Shown here: in pieces, positions 36,109-44,997 of the stretch
Position numbering within the stretch: the stretch's first letter is position 1
How the letters are laid out: the number at the start of each line of letters is the position of its first letter
NCBI RefSeq assembly: GCF_033239625.1
Contig: NZ_BTCK01000012.1
Span: 62,001 to 126,000, forward strand
Direction: 5' to 3'
From: Paenibacillus_T sp033239625
GTDB lineage: Bacteria > Bacillota > Bacilli > Paenibacillales > Paenibacillaceae
Length of the DNA stretch: 64,000 nucleotides
The notes under the pieces: generated by a model
Database searches by the model: none
What the model was told of the DNA's origin: nothing
What the model saw: the letters and a program-made list of their open reading frames with translations, nothing else
Position numbers and translations under genes: made by a program

Positions 36109-36978
36109 CTATATAGAATCCCACAACGAACGAGCATAACGCATCAAGGTGAGCGACTGCTCCCAACGATCGCTTATTTCTCGCTTCCGATTCGTCGGCT
36201 CATCGATCGTAATCGCATAGGGCGGAGGACCAAGCTCCGGAACGAACAGGAGCGAGCCGCCTTCTGGATGCGACTGCTGCCAGCTGCGCATGCCATCTTG
36301 CCACCATTGACCGTAACGCGCCAGCATCGGATGTGATCCATCCGTCCCGATGTCGACTTGAATCTGCTCGCCATTCGATAGGCGGGCATGAATGCAATCG
36401 GCGCGGGAGAGCAGGAGTTGGAAGTACGCTTCAGCTTGCTCGGGCACATTCAACATTTCGCCAGCCAATACATAATGGGACAGATCCGCCGTCAATCGCA
36501 AATTCGGAATCCGCTCCGCATACTCCGCCGTTCGAATGAGATCTTGTGTAATCGTGCCGCGATGCGTCTCGACATTGACCGGCAGTTTATATTCATCTGC
36601 CAAGTCAGCAATGCCGCTGAGTAATGTTACGGCAGCATCGCCAGTCACGAATGGCGTCAGCACCTGCACGTTCACCGCTCGAATACTGCCGTAAGCTGCT
36701 GCACGTTCCAACGCATTCCGCATATCTTCGATGGATCTCGGATAAACATTCACGCTTAGCGCGAGTCCATACTGCTCTAATAGCGTTCGCCACAGCTCCG
36801 CGGATTCGCCCGGCTCTGGCGTGAAGGCATCAATCCCTTGGAAGCCGGCTTCTGCGATGAGACCGAATTTCTCTTCCATATTGAGCTCGCGGCCATCGAA
36901 TAGTAGATTCGACATCCCCCACCATGACATGTGGATGTCGAGGGCGGAAGTAAGTTTAGTGGTAGGCTGGTGTCTCAA
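36109..36978 (-). CDS. Sugar phosphate isomerase/epimerase-like TIM-barrel protein
   Basis: A xylose-isomerase-like TIM barrel (AP endonuclease 2 superfamily) of about 289 residues. Visible are GLIAEAGFQGIDAFTP, LPVNVETHRGTITQDLI (the metal-binding Glu and His), LRLTADLSHYVLAGEM and HARLSNGEQIQVD. The start is uncertain: TTG at 36978 lies 10 nt after GGAGGT inside the end of the upstream PhyH gene, ATG at 36996 overlaps that site, and an ATG at about 36930 is also possible. All but the last imply overlap with the PhyH gene, so the pair is co-transcribed and perhaps translationally coupled. Members isomerise or epimerise sugars or inositols; the substrate here is unknown. Confidence 0.75.
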   Translation of the reverse strand: MRHQPTTKLTSALDIHMSWWGMSNLLFDGRELNMEEKFGLIAEAGFQGIDAFTPEPGESAELWRTLLEQYGLALSVNVYPRSIEDMRNALERAAAYGSIRAVNVQVLTPFVTGDAAVTLLSGIADLADEYKLPVNVETHRGTITQDLIRTAEYAERIPNLRLTADLSHYVLAGEMLNVPEQAEAYFQLLLSRADCIHARLSNGEQIQVDIGTDGSHPMLARYGQWWQDGMRSWQQSHPEGGSLLFVPELGPPPYAITIDEPTNRKREISDRWEQSLTLMRYARSLWDSI

Positions 36979-37756
36979 TGCCGCAAGGACCTCCATCCGG
37001 GTTGCTGTCTAATGTAAGCTCTACGCCATCTGCGCGATAGAGCGGGTTATACCAGTGGGCAATGCGCGTCGCGCTTACATTCGCATAATGGGAGATGAAG
37101 GCGCGGCGGAACCGATCCTTCGTTTTGTTGCGATACGAGCCGTGAATAAGGTTGCCGTTGAAGAATAGAATGTCGCCTGGCTCCATGATGGCAGCAATCG
37201 GTTTCTCTTCTTTCGGCGGCTTCACATAATGGGTAGTGAACGATTCGCTAGAATCGGACTGCTCAGGGCAAACGATATCGTACGTATTCGTCTTCGGCAC
37301 GAGCAGCATGCAGCCGTTCTCTTCGTCGCAACGATCGATCGCAGCCCATGCCGCGATGCAGTTGCCCGGCTCGACCTTCAGATAGAAGTTATCTTGATGG
37401 AGCGCCTGACCGCGCGAGCCTGGCGGCTTGTAGTAGAACATGCTTTGTGCAGCAAGGGCTTCTTCTCCATAGAGGTCTTCCAGTATGGAAATGACAGTGG
37501 GATGGAGCATATATTTCTTGCTTACATCGTTGAAACGATGCGGATGCATAACGCGTGGATAGCGTCTTAATGGATCTTGATTCTCTTCGGACAGATCCGG
37601 TTCGAAGAAGCCTGGGATCGTATTTTCACCAATCTCGTCAAATGTCCTTTTAATCTCTGCAACCTCGTCTGTATTCCAGACGCCTCGCACAATGAGGTAT
37701 CCTTCTTTCTCGAATTGTTCCATTTGTTCACTAGTCAGAACAGAAAGCTGCTTCAT
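36956..37756 (-). CDS. PhyH-family Fe(II)/2-oxoglutarate dioxygenase
   Basis: 266 residues, ATG after GAGGGGAT. The double-stranded beta-helix metal triad is visible as His120 and Asp122 in GQALHQDNFYL and His205 in NGNLIHGSYRN, followed by the Arg expected to bind 2-oxoglutarate in RFRRAFISHY. Such phytanoyl-CoA dioxygenase-like proteins hydroxylate small molecules; many bacterial ones act on unknown substrates. It overlaps the downstream epimerase gene, so the two probably act on the same compound. It is divergent from the permuted GH3 gene across 342 bp. Confidence 0.85.
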   Translation of the reverse strand: MKQLSVLTSEQMEQFEKEGYLIVRGVWNTDEVAEIKRTFDEIGENTIPGFFEPDLSEENQDPLRRYPRVMHPHRFNDVSKKYMLHPTVISILEDLYGEEALAAQSMFYYKPPGSRGQALHQDNFYLKVEPGNCIAAWAAIDRCDEENGCMLLVPKTNTYDIVCPEQSDSSESFTTHYVKPPKEEKPIAAIMEPGDILFFNGNLIHGSYRNKTKDRFRRAFISHYANVSATRIAHWYNPLYRADGVELTLDSNPDGGPCGIETPAYH

Positions 37757-38098
37757 TCCTGCTATCCCCTCTCGTAGTAACTGCTGCTATGTCTCAAAGT
37801 TTACAGCAAACAGTCATATGGCAAGAAGTCGGATTTCTGCTCTTAACTAACGGAATTCTGCTATGTTGCTATTTTCAACTTATGCGGAGAAGACTGTTGC
37901 GCTTGTTGAATCATTCAGCATGACGGGAGAGCATAATCCCGTTGATTACTGCAGTTTTAATGAAAGCAAGGTTTGTGGTACAATTCTCTGATAGTTGATA
38001 CGTTCGAATGATCGATCGTATGACCAAGGATAGGATGCGTTGTATGGTACATAGAGAATCTGTTAGAATCATACAAAACATCAAGTGGAGGGAAAACG
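37757..38098. other. Divergent intergenic region, PhyH to GH3
   Basis: No coding sequence is convincing here. For the GH3 gene a weak promoter can be drawn as TTGTAT (38040-38045), 17 bp, TTAGAA (38063-38068); TACAAT at 37979-37984 is a second -10 candidate. A short inverted repeat, ACGGG with CCCGT, lies near 37923-37942. No cre match is seen. Confidence 0.4.
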
Positions 38099-40873
38099 TT
38101 GAGCACAGAGAAGACAATAGGCATTCCTTTGCCAGGGTTTGCTGAATTCAGCAGGAAAGTTGCAGCAGAAGGCGCGGTTTTACTCCGTAATGAGGGACAA
38201 GTGTTACCGCTAACATCAGGAAATCGTGTATCGATCTTCGGACGTATCCAAGTGAACTATTATCGCAGCGGCACAGGATCAGGCGGCAGCGTAAACGTGC
38301 CTTACACGACGAACCTGCTTGGCGGTCTGCGCCAGAAGTCGAGCATTACGGTCAACGAATCGCTCGCGTCGATTTATGAGAACTGGATCGAGCAGAACCC
38401 GTTCGATAACGGCGGCGGCGGTTGGGCGGCTGAGCCATGGTTCCAGAAGGAAATGCCGCTGACGGAAGAGCTCGTAGCTGACGCTAGAAGCAAGTCCGAC
38501 AAGGCGATTGTCGTCATCGGCCGTACGGCGGGCGAAGACCAAGATAACGCGGTCGAGCCAGGCAGCTATCTGCTGACGGAAGACGAGAAGGCGATGCTGA
38601 AGCTCGTGACCGCTCAATTCGAGAAGACGATCGTTGTTGTGAACGTATCGAATATTATCGATATGAGCTGGGTGGATGACGCTGCTTATGTTCATCCGAT
38701 TGCGTCGATCATCTATGCATGGCATGGCGGCATGGAAGGCGGCAATGCGATTGCGGATGTACTCGTTGGCGACGTTACGCCGAGCGGCAAATTGACGGAT
38801 ACGATCGCGTATTCGATCGATGACTACCCATCGACTGCAAACTATGGCAGCGACACGCGCAATTTCTACCAAGAAGATATTTATGTCGGGTACCGTTATT
38901 TCGAAACGTTCTGTCCTGAGAAGGTGCAGTATGCATTCGGTTACGGCCTGTCCTATACAACGTTCAAGATTGAACAGGCAAGCGCGAAGGTTGTAGGCGA
39001 TAACATTGAGGTTAGCGCAGCAATTACGAACACAGGCAGTCAATATGCCGGCCAAGAAGTGTTGCAAGTGTATTACGAAGCGCCGCAAGGCAAATTGGGC
39101 CAACCAGCGAAGCAGCTGGCAGCATTCACGAAGACTGCAGTGCTTCAACCGGGCGAGTCTGCGCAAGTATCGGTAACGTTTTCGATAAATTCGATGGCGA
39201 CTTATGATGATGCTGGCGCTACTGGACATCGCTCCGCGTATGTGCTTGAAGCGGGTGTCTACAACCTGTATGCAGGCAATAGCGTCAAAGATGTCGTTCA
39301 AGTAAGCGTTGACGGTCAAAGCGGTTATCAAGTGAATGAAGTAGTTGTCGTTGAACAGCTGGAAGAAGCGCTTGCGCCAACGGAAAACTTCACGCGCATG
39401 AAACCAGGTGCACGCAAGTCGGATGGCACTTATGAGTTGACTTACGAAGCTGTGCCAACTGCGCAAGTGTCGCTCGCCGAGCGCATTGCAGAACGTATGC
39501 CTGCAACTTTCGATCACACGGGAGATCAAGGCTACAAGCTGCGTGACGTGCAAGATGGCAAAGTCAGCATCGAAGATTTCGTTGCACAGCTGTCGAATGA
39601 CGAGCTTGCCATTCTCGTTCGCGGCGAAGGCATGGTGAGCCCGCTCGTAACGCCAGGCACAGCATCCGCATTCGGCGGCGTCAGCGAAGGTCTGCGCAGC
39701 TACGGCATTCCTGTTGCATGTACGGCTGACGGCCCGTCCGGCATTCGGATGGACAGCGGCCACAAGGCGACGCAAGTGCCAATCGGCACGCTGCTTGCTG
39801 CAACGTGGAACCTGCCGCTGATCGAGGAGCTCTACGTACTCGAAGGCAAGGAATTGCTCAGCAATGACATCGATACGCTGCTCGGACCAGGCATGAACCT
39901 TCGCCGCAGTCCGCTTAACGGCCGGAACTTCGAATACTTCTCGGAGGATCCGCTCGTAACGGGTCTGTTCGCAATTACGAATGTCGTTGGCATTCGCAAG
40001 GGCGGATCGAACGCGACGCTGAAGCACTTCGCTTGCAACAGCCAAGAGAAGTATCGCACGCAGGTTGACGCGGCTGTGTCCGAACGCGCATTGCGTGAGA
40101 TCTACTTGAAGGGCTTCGAAATGGCGGTTAAAGAAGGCGGCGCGCAATCGATCATGACGTCTTACAATCCGATCAACGGACACTGGGCAGCGTCGAACTA
40201 TGATCTGAACACGACGATTCTGCGCGGCCAATGGGGCTACACGGGCATCGTCATGACGGACTGGTGGGCAAAGATGAATGACGTTGTCAGCGGCGGCCCT
40301 GCCGATGTACGTTTCACTAACCACATGGTTCGTGCGCAAAATGACCTGTACATGGTTGTCGACAACTATGGTGCGGAAGCGAATACGACCGAAGATAACA
40401 CGATCGAATCGCTCGCGAACGGCACGCTGTCACGCGGCGAGCTGCAGCGCAGCGCGATCAACATTCTGAACTTCATCCGCAAGGCGCCAGTATTCTCGCG
40501 CAACCAGCAGATCAAAGTCGCTGAAGCAGTGAAGGTCAGCGCTTCTTCCGATCTGACAGGCGGACAGAGCATTGCAGCTGACGCACAAGTGAAGCCGGTC
40601 AAAGACGGCGCGGTCGTTCTGACTGTTGCAGAAGCCGGCCAATACCGTCTGATCGGCCGCATGATGTCGCCGGACGGCGGCTTGGCGCAAAGCGCATGCA
40701 ACGTGCTGCTTAATGGTCAAGTGATCACGACGGCTCAGACGAATGGTACGGACGGTAAGTGGTTCAAGCGCAATCTGGTGAAGGTTGAACTGGAAGCAGG
40801 CAGCTATGAGCTGACGCTGGAGTTCATCAAGCCAGGCATTCAGTTCGACTACATTGAGTTCCAACAAACTTAA
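38099..40873 (+). CDS. GH3 glycosidase with circularly permuted domain order
   Basis: 924 residues, TTG start 6 nt after GGAGGG. The usual GH3 order is reversed. The (alpha/beta)6 sandwich comes first (about 1-290: EGAVLLRNEGQVLPL, GYGLSYTTF), then a fibronectin III-like domain (about 295-420), then the TIM barrel (about 485-800: GIPVACTADGPSGIR, LLGPGMNLRRSPLNGRNFEY, TLKHFACNSQE) with the nucleophile Asp721 in GIVMTDWWAK. A C-terminal CBM6/35-like beta-sandwich (about 805-924) ends in QFDYIEFQQT. It lacks a signal peptide. Inverted GH3 enzymes with this order are known beta-glucosidases and xylosidases of gut and rumen Firmicutes. The substrate here is not clear. It is followed by a strong terminator. 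Confidence 0.9.
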   Translation: MSTEKTIGIPLPGFAEFSRKVAAEGAVLLRNEGQVLPLTSGNRVSIFGRIQVNYYRSGTGSGGSVNVPYTTNLLGGLRQKSSITVNESLASIYENWIEQNPFDNGGGGWAAEPWFQKEMPLTEELVADARSKSDKAIVVIGRTAGEDQDNAVEPGSYLLTEDEKAMLKLVTAQFEKTIVVVNVSNIIDMSWVDDAAYVHPIASIIYAWHGGMEGGNAIADVLVGDVTPSGKLTDTIAYSIDDYPSTANYGSDTRNFYQEDIYVGYRYFETFCPEKVQYAFGYGLSYTTFKIEQASAKVVGDNIEVSAAITNTGSQYAGQEVLQVYYEAPQGKLGQPAKQLAAFTKTAVLQPGESAQVSVTFSINSMATYDDAGATGHRSAYVLEAGVYNLYAGNSVKDVVQVSVDGQSGYQVNEVVVVEQLEEALAPTENFTRMKPGARKSDGTYELTYEAVPTAQVSLAERIAERMPATFDHTGDQGYKLRDVQDGKVSIEDFVAQLSNDELAILVRGEGMVSPLVTPGTASAFGGVSEGLRSYGIPVACTADGPSGIRMDSGHKATQVPIGTLLAATWNLPLIEELYVLEGKELLSNDIDTLLGPGMNLRRSPLNGRNFEYFSEDPLVTGLFAITNVVGIRKGGSNATLKHFACNSQEKYRTQVDAAVSERALREIYLKGFEMAVKEGGAQSIMTSYNPINGHWAASNYDLNTTILRGQWGYTGIVMTDWWAKMNDVVSGGPADVRFTNHMVRAQNDLYMVVDNYGAEANTTEDNTIESLANGTLSRGELQRSAINILNFIRKAPVFSRNQQIKVAEAVKVSASSDLTGGQSIAADAQVKPVKDGAVVLTVAEAGQYRLIGRMMSPDGGLAQSACNVLLNGQVITTAQTNGTDGKWFKRNLVKVELEAGSYELTLEFIKPGIQFDYIEFQQT

Positions 40874-40912
40874 TCAAATAATATGTACCTCTCGAAGGTG
40901 TCAATATCACAC

Positions 40913-40941
40913 AAAAAGCGCGGCTCAGGCCGCGCTTTTTG
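40913..40941 (+). terminator. Terminator of the GH3 gene
   Basis: AAAAAGCGCGGC (40913-40924) pairs perfectly with GCCGCGCTTTTT (40929-40940) across a 4-nt loop. Confidence 0.88.
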
Positions 40942-41183
40942 GTGCTGTTACCCCACTGCCCAGCCTGATTGGGCGAGCATCCTCGGGAGCTGGAACTCGT
41001 GTGATACTTCCTAGGTGCTTACTTAACTGCGGCGGTTAACAATATAACGTTCAATGCTTTGTTAAAAATTGTGTTTATTCTGATTCTAAATCGCTAGATA
41101 TAAGATTTGTAAGGTTACGTGTCACTTTAGCGACATGATAGGATTGATCTGTAACCATTCGATCCGAAGGGAAGATCATACAT
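40942..41183. other. Intergenic region before the esterase, no gene
   Basis: AT-rich in its second half. No clear promoter hexamers, no cre match and no coding frame are seen. A short imperfect inverted repeat (TGTCA...TGACA-like) lies near 41120-41140 and could be an operator, but the support is weak. Confidence 0.3.
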
Positions 41184-42251
41184 ATGCAAAATAAGAATGT
41201 GACAGCGGTACCTGCCGAGTATCTAAGGTCAGTTGATGCCGAATTTCAAGGTTCAATGCAAGAGGTTTCTTATGAGGTATGCAACTATATCGATTTATCG
41301 CGACAACTAGTAACCAATCGGAAAATCGATATCGGTGAAGCAGGAAGAGAAGCCGTTGCAGGTGATGCCATATGGAAGAAATGCAACGTCTACTTACCTG
41401 CGGGCTATGACTCGAACGACACGGATGTCAAATACAATGTACTGTATTTATTGCACGGAGTCGGCGGAGATCAATTTGAGTGGTTAAGCAGCAATGGTAA
41501 GGTTGACGGACGGTTTATTATTAGCAATCTATTTGACAATCTTATTGCAAACGGCGATATTGATCCGCTGATCGTCGTGTTTCCCAACGGAAGAAGCGCG
41601 CATGACTGGACGGATAGTTCCTTTAATTCCGAGGGTACCAATATGCTAGGCTTCTATTACTTCGATTATGAGTTGAGATACGATTTGATTCCGTTTATAG
41701 AATCAAACTACAATACCTACGCGGATATAGCGGACACATCCTCCGAGGGAATCCGATTCAATCGCGCTCACAGAGCGATCGCCGGGCTGTCGATGGGGGG
41801 GATGCAGGCTCTGAATCTGATCCTCGGCGGGCATAGATATGATTCGACGCGATTCACTGGAACCGATAGCATCTGGGGCAATGGGCTGGATCAAACGGTG
41901 CTCACGTCAGGCATGATCGATTTGTTTGCTTATGTCGGAGCTTTTTCGAATGCTCCTACTTCGAGCGAAGGCAACGTTCTTGGAGCAACTCTCGCATCAA
42001 GCGATCATAAGCTTCGTTTGCTATATATGACCTGCGGAGAAGCCGATTTCGCGATTCGCAGCTATGCCAAATCGGTGGAAGGGCTGTCAGATGAAGCGGG
42101 GAATCATCTCGAACATTTTTATCAAATTTTGATTAAGGATGGTAATCATGATTTCAATGTTTGGAATAATGGCGTATACAATTATAGTCGCTTGATATTT
42201 ACAAATAGCGAGGAGGGTTTAATTTCTGGTGTCGCACGGAAGACGTTGTAA
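41184..42251 (+). CDS. Alpha/beta-hydrolase esterase (feruloyl/acetyl esterase D type), cytoplasmic
   Basis: 355 residues of an esterase D/XynZ-type carbohydrate esterase. KYNVLYLLHGVGGDQFEWL carries the oxyanion region, the nucleophile is Ser203 in AIAGLSMGGMQALN, and the catalytic His is probably in KDGNHDFNVWNNGVYNY near the C-terminus. There is no signal peptide or binding domain, so it should de-esterify imported oligosaccharides, for example ferulate, acetate or similar groups on arabinoxylan or pectin pieces. The start follows GAAGGGAAG. It is a single-gene unit between terminators. Confidence 0.83.
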   Translation: MQNKNVTAVPAEYLRSVDAEFQGSMQEVSYEVCNYIDLSRQLVTNRKIDIGEAGREAVAGDAIWKKCNVYLPAGYDSNDTDVKYNVLYLLHGVGGDQFEWLSSNGKVDGRFIISNLFDNLIANGDIDPLIVVFPNGRSAHDWTDSSFNSEGTNMLGFYYFDYELRYDLIPFIESNYNTYADIADTSSEGIRFNRAHRAIAGLSMGGMQALNLILGGHRYDSTRFTGTDSIWGNGLDQTVLTSGMIDLFAYVGAFSNAPTSSEGNVLGATLASSDHKLRLLYMTCGEADFAIRSYAKSVEGLSDEAGNHLEHFYQILIKDGNHDFNVWNNGVYNYSRLIFTNSEEGLISGVARKTL

Positions 42252-42260
42252 GAATGCGAC

Positions 42261-42293
42261 AAGAAGCTGGTACATTGCCAGCTTCTTTTTTTT
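42261..42293 (+). terminator. Terminator of the esterase gene
   Basis: GAAGCTGG (42263-42270) pairs with CCAGCTTC (42278-42285), followed by eight T residues. Confidence 0.88.
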
Positions 42294-42430
42294 GACTATA
42301 AGTATGAGTAGTGATTTAGAATCAGGAGTAGAAGAATTAATACGAGAATAGCAGGGTGTTGGATAATTCTAGAAATGTTATACTGTGGAAATACGTTATT
42401 CTATTACACTGATTTGGGAGGATTGGCATC

Positions 42431-43612
42431 ATGCATAATGTAAGCGGAAGCAAGATTAAGCGATCACAGGTTTGGAAAAGGCTGTTGACGATGCTGAGCG
42501 TTTTCGCGATCGGGTTGTCCATTATTGGAGTAGGCGGTCATCAACGCGCCTATGCGGATTCTCCGCTAACGTCGACAGATTTTTATCGGGCCTATGAGGA
42601 CATCGACGCAGTGGAGGCGGCGAAGCAGGGCGGCATAACGAAGGATACAGCGGCGTTTCTTGCTTCGGAAGAGCACCCGATCGATGAGAAAGCGGCTGTC
42701 ATCAATGCGATCTATGCAGGTGGAAGCGAGTGGAAGGACCGTCATTACGCCGACGATTATGCAAAGCTTGTCTATGGAAAGTCACTCGATGCGTTGAACG
42801 CAGCGGAACTCGACGGGGATGAGCTATTCGTGTTAGGTTATCTGGACGTCATGGATCATTACTTGCAGGTCAGCAATGTCGCGTGGCTTGTCAAAGCGAA
42901 ACGAGCATTGCCGTCCAGTCTAACCGTATCGCTCATCTACGCCGTTGCGTTCTCGCAGATGGAATTCGATTGTTCGTGGGAATATGTCCGTCAGACGTTG
43001 GAGGATTCGAGTCTGCAAGCGGATCTACGGCCAGAGGCGGTCGACTTTATTATCGATTACATGAAGCTGTATGAAGGCAGCCCTTGTTCAGCGGAGCAAT
43101 CAGCTCTCCTAACTAATAACATCGAGACGGAAGAGCTGCTTGCGAGCTCCGTCGTGCTCTTTATCGATCAGCCGACGGTATTGAATCATGGCGTGCGCTC
43201 ATTTGCTCTTCCTGGAGAACCAAATGTATCGCCATATGCGACAAAAGGTAAAACGTTGGTTCCTCTGCGATTCATAGCTGATGCTTTCGGCGCTCAGGCA
43301 AGCTACGACTCGAAGCAGCATTCCGTTACAATTCAGACGGCATCGACTTCATTCACGTTTGCGCCGAACGAGCACCACTATATTAACAACGGCGTGCAGA
43401 CTGCGATGATTGGCGTGATGGAGCTGAAGCAAGGACGGGCATACGTGCCGCTTCGCGTCATCGCGGAAGCGCTCGGCAAACCTGTTTATTATAATCAAGG
43501 GCTTATTATTATTAGCGATAGCAAAGCTCTAGATCCAAGCAACGAGCATGATCAGGAACTGGCCTACTCCATTCGGCAAAGACTGCTGAAAGGCGAGCCT
43601 GTCGGCGGTTAG
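42431..43612 (+). CDS. Exported protein with copper amine oxidase N-terminal-like (stalk) domain
   Basis: 393 residues, ATG after GGGAGGA. The signal peptide (KRLLTMLSVFAIGLSIIGVG, then HQRAYA) marks export. Residues about 40-230 are helical and not recognised. Residues about 235-350 contain two repeats of the stalk-type copper amine oxidase N-terminal domain: LVPLRFIADAFGAQASYDS followed by VTIQ, and YVPLRVIAEALGKPVYYN followed by IIIS. These domains are abundant in Paenibacillus surface proteins and probably mediate cell-wall or ligand binding; no oxidase domain is present. The function is unknown. Confidence 0.8.
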   Translation: MHNVSGSKIKRSQVWKRLLTMLSVFAIGLSIIGVGGHQRAYADSPLTSTDFYRAYEDIDAVEAAKQGGITKDTAAFLASEEHPIDEKAAVINAIYAGGSEWKDRHYADDYAKLVYGKSLDALNAAELDGDELFVLGYLDVMDHYLQVSNVAWLVKAKRALPSSLTVSLIYAVAFSQMEFDCSWEYVRQTLEDSSLQADLRPEAVDFIIDYMKLYEGSPCSAEQSALLTNNIETEELLASSVVLFIDQPTVLNHGVRSFALPGEPNVSPYATKGKTLVPLRFIADAFGAQASYDSKQHSVTIQTASTSFTFAPNEHHYINNGVQTAMIGVMELKQGRAYVPLRVIAEALGKPVYYNQGLIIISDSKALDPSNEHDQELAYSIRQRLLKGEPVGG

Positions 43613-43670
43613 AGTCCGAGTCCATCGGCGAATACACTCCGCATTCCAGCAACTATCCTTCTGTATTGCT

Positions 43671-43707
43671 AAACCAAAAAGCGCGGCTAAGCCGCGTTTT
43701 TTGGTTT
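43671..43707. terminator. Bidirectional terminator between stalk-domain and beta-propeller genes
   Basis: AAACCAAAAA, then CGCGGC, pairs with GCCGCG, then TTTTTTGGTTT. The long A/T outer arms give a T run on both strands. Confidence 0.82.
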
Positions 43708-43804
43708 GTAATACGATGAAATGGTTCAAGGTGCAACTTCAGCGAAGGTGGCATCACCATCAAAGAGGGTTCCCGATCCACTCTGCGCATAAATTTCGTA
43801 TGCA

Positions 43805-44776
43805 TTAATGGATGAAAGAAACTCTTCTGACGCGAGGAGACCACTGCAGGGCAGTAATCCGGCCGCCGCTTAGGACTTTCACCGGCTTAGGCTCCCTAAT
43901 ATCGACTATCCAGATCTGACTTGCTTGTTCTATGCCTGCACATCCAGATAAATACGCGATTTTGCCGCCGTCCGGCGACCAGCTGACGGGAGCGGCGAAA
44001 CAGTCGGAAACGGCCAACGTCCTTTGCTTTTGACCAATACGGTTATCGATTTGAACGAGAGAATAATAATTCGGCTCTTTATATGCGGTTGCGCTGTAGG
44101 CAATGCTCAGAGAGTCCGGGGACCATATGGGAAAATAGTTTTTGGCGAGCGGTCCGCCTTCCAGCGTGCGGATGGTGCCATTGGTCAGATCTACCGTCGA
44201 AATGATGGAGATACTGGCACCGGGGAATGTATATAGCGCGAAGGCACCGTCCGGGGAAAGCCGAACGTCATGCAGCGGTCCGTCCGTATTTTGCGTGATT
44301 TGTCTCCGGTCTGCGCCGTCAATTCGAATGCGGAAGAGCTGGGTGTTGCCGTTGGTATCCGGAGCTGCGAACAGAAGCTCGGTACCGGAAGGAAACCACT
44401 GGACATCGCTGGCGCCGGCCATCGGAATGGCATAACTTCTATGCGAGAAAGTATCATAGATGACGATTTGCCCGTTTTTGACATACGCGAGAAATCGGCT
44501 GTCCGGCGACCAGTCCAGCAGTGTGTAGGGTTCGATTTGGTCGATCCTTGAGACGGCAAGCGTGCCGATATCCAGCAGGTAAACCACGTTGCCAATGCCA
44601 GTGAAAGCGATTCTTCTGCTGTCCGGAGACCAATAGGGAACGGAGAATGCTGCACCAAGCCCTTGTGTAAGTTGAAAACTAAAACTGTCCTGCGGACGGT
44701 AAAGCCAAATGTCGAACGTTCCGCTGCGGTCCGACGTGTAGGCGATCCATCCTTGAAGGAGATCATGAGCTTGCAT
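43805..44776 (-). CDS. WD40-like/TolB-type beta-propeller protein
   Basis: About 323 residues built of repeated TolB-type blades, each with a (Y/W)SPDxxxIA(Y/F) core: YWSPDSRRIAFTG, DWSPDSRFLAYVK, RLSPDGAFALYTF, IWSPDSLSIAYSA and SWSPDGGKIAYLS. No signal peptide is seen, and the start is preferred at 44776; an ATG three codons earlier lies inside a hairpin. Such propellers act as protein-binding scaffolds or regulators of unknown role here. A strong inverted repeat directly upstream may hide its ribosome binding site. It is monocistronic and divergent from the rhamnose operon. Confidence 0.78.
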   Translation of the reverse strand: MQAHDLLQGWIAYTSDRSGTFDIWLYRPQDSFSFQLTQGLGAAFSVPYWSPDSRRIAFTGIGNVVYLLDIGTLAVSRIDQIEPYTLLDWSPDSRFLAYVKNGQIVIYDTFSHRSYAIPMAGASDVQWFPSGTELLFAAPDTNGNTQLFRIRIDGADRRQITQNTDGPLHDVRLSPDGAFALYTFPGASISIISTVDLTNGTIRTLEGGPLAKNYFPIWSPDSLSIAYSATAYKEPNYYSLVQIDNRIGQKQRTLAVSDCFAAPVSWSPDGGKIAYLSGCAGIEQASQIWIVDIREPKPVKVLSGGRITALQWSPRVRRVSFIH

Positions 44777-44780
44777 GCCC

Positions 44781-44828
44781 AACACCCTCTGCTGAATGAT
44801 ACTTCAGATGTATTCAGCAGGGGGTGTT
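44781..44828 (-). promoter_or_regulatory. Long hairpin covering the ribosome binding site of the propeller gene
   Basis: AACACCCTCTGCTGAAT (44781-44797) and ATTCAGCAGGGGGTGTT (44812-44828) form a 17-nt stem with a single mismatch or wobble position and a 14-nt loop. On the minus strand the 3' arm contains AGAGGGTG, the only ribosome-binding-like sequence, a few bases before the ATG at 44776. The structure could control translation; it lacks a T run and is unlikely to be a simple terminator. Confidence 0.55.
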
Positions 44829-44997
44829 TAGGCGACAATCTCGGCGATATAGGAAACATTTTCGCTCGCGGATGCAATAGAAACTGCATGTGCAATATTC
44901 TTTCTTTGTTCGCTGTGCCCATGGCCCCCAATTGCAGGGAGGTTTCCTGATAGCTAGAGCTCCCGAGGTTTGGGTAGGTGATAGATCTTTTGAAAAT

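Noticed and set aside
38279..40339. A 686-codon open frame on the minus strand opposite the GH3 gene
   Set aside because: It has no ribosome binding site, an Arg/Ile/Val-rich composition with no recognisable motif, and lies entirely opposite a clear GH3 enzyme. It is a by-product of GC-biased codon use.
40905..41006. TATCACAC ... GTGTGATA inverted repeat flanking the GH3 terminator, a possible small mobile element
   Set aside because: The arms are only 8-10 bp with an 86-bp spacer, no target-site duplication is visible and no second copy is seen in the window. Chance is adequate.
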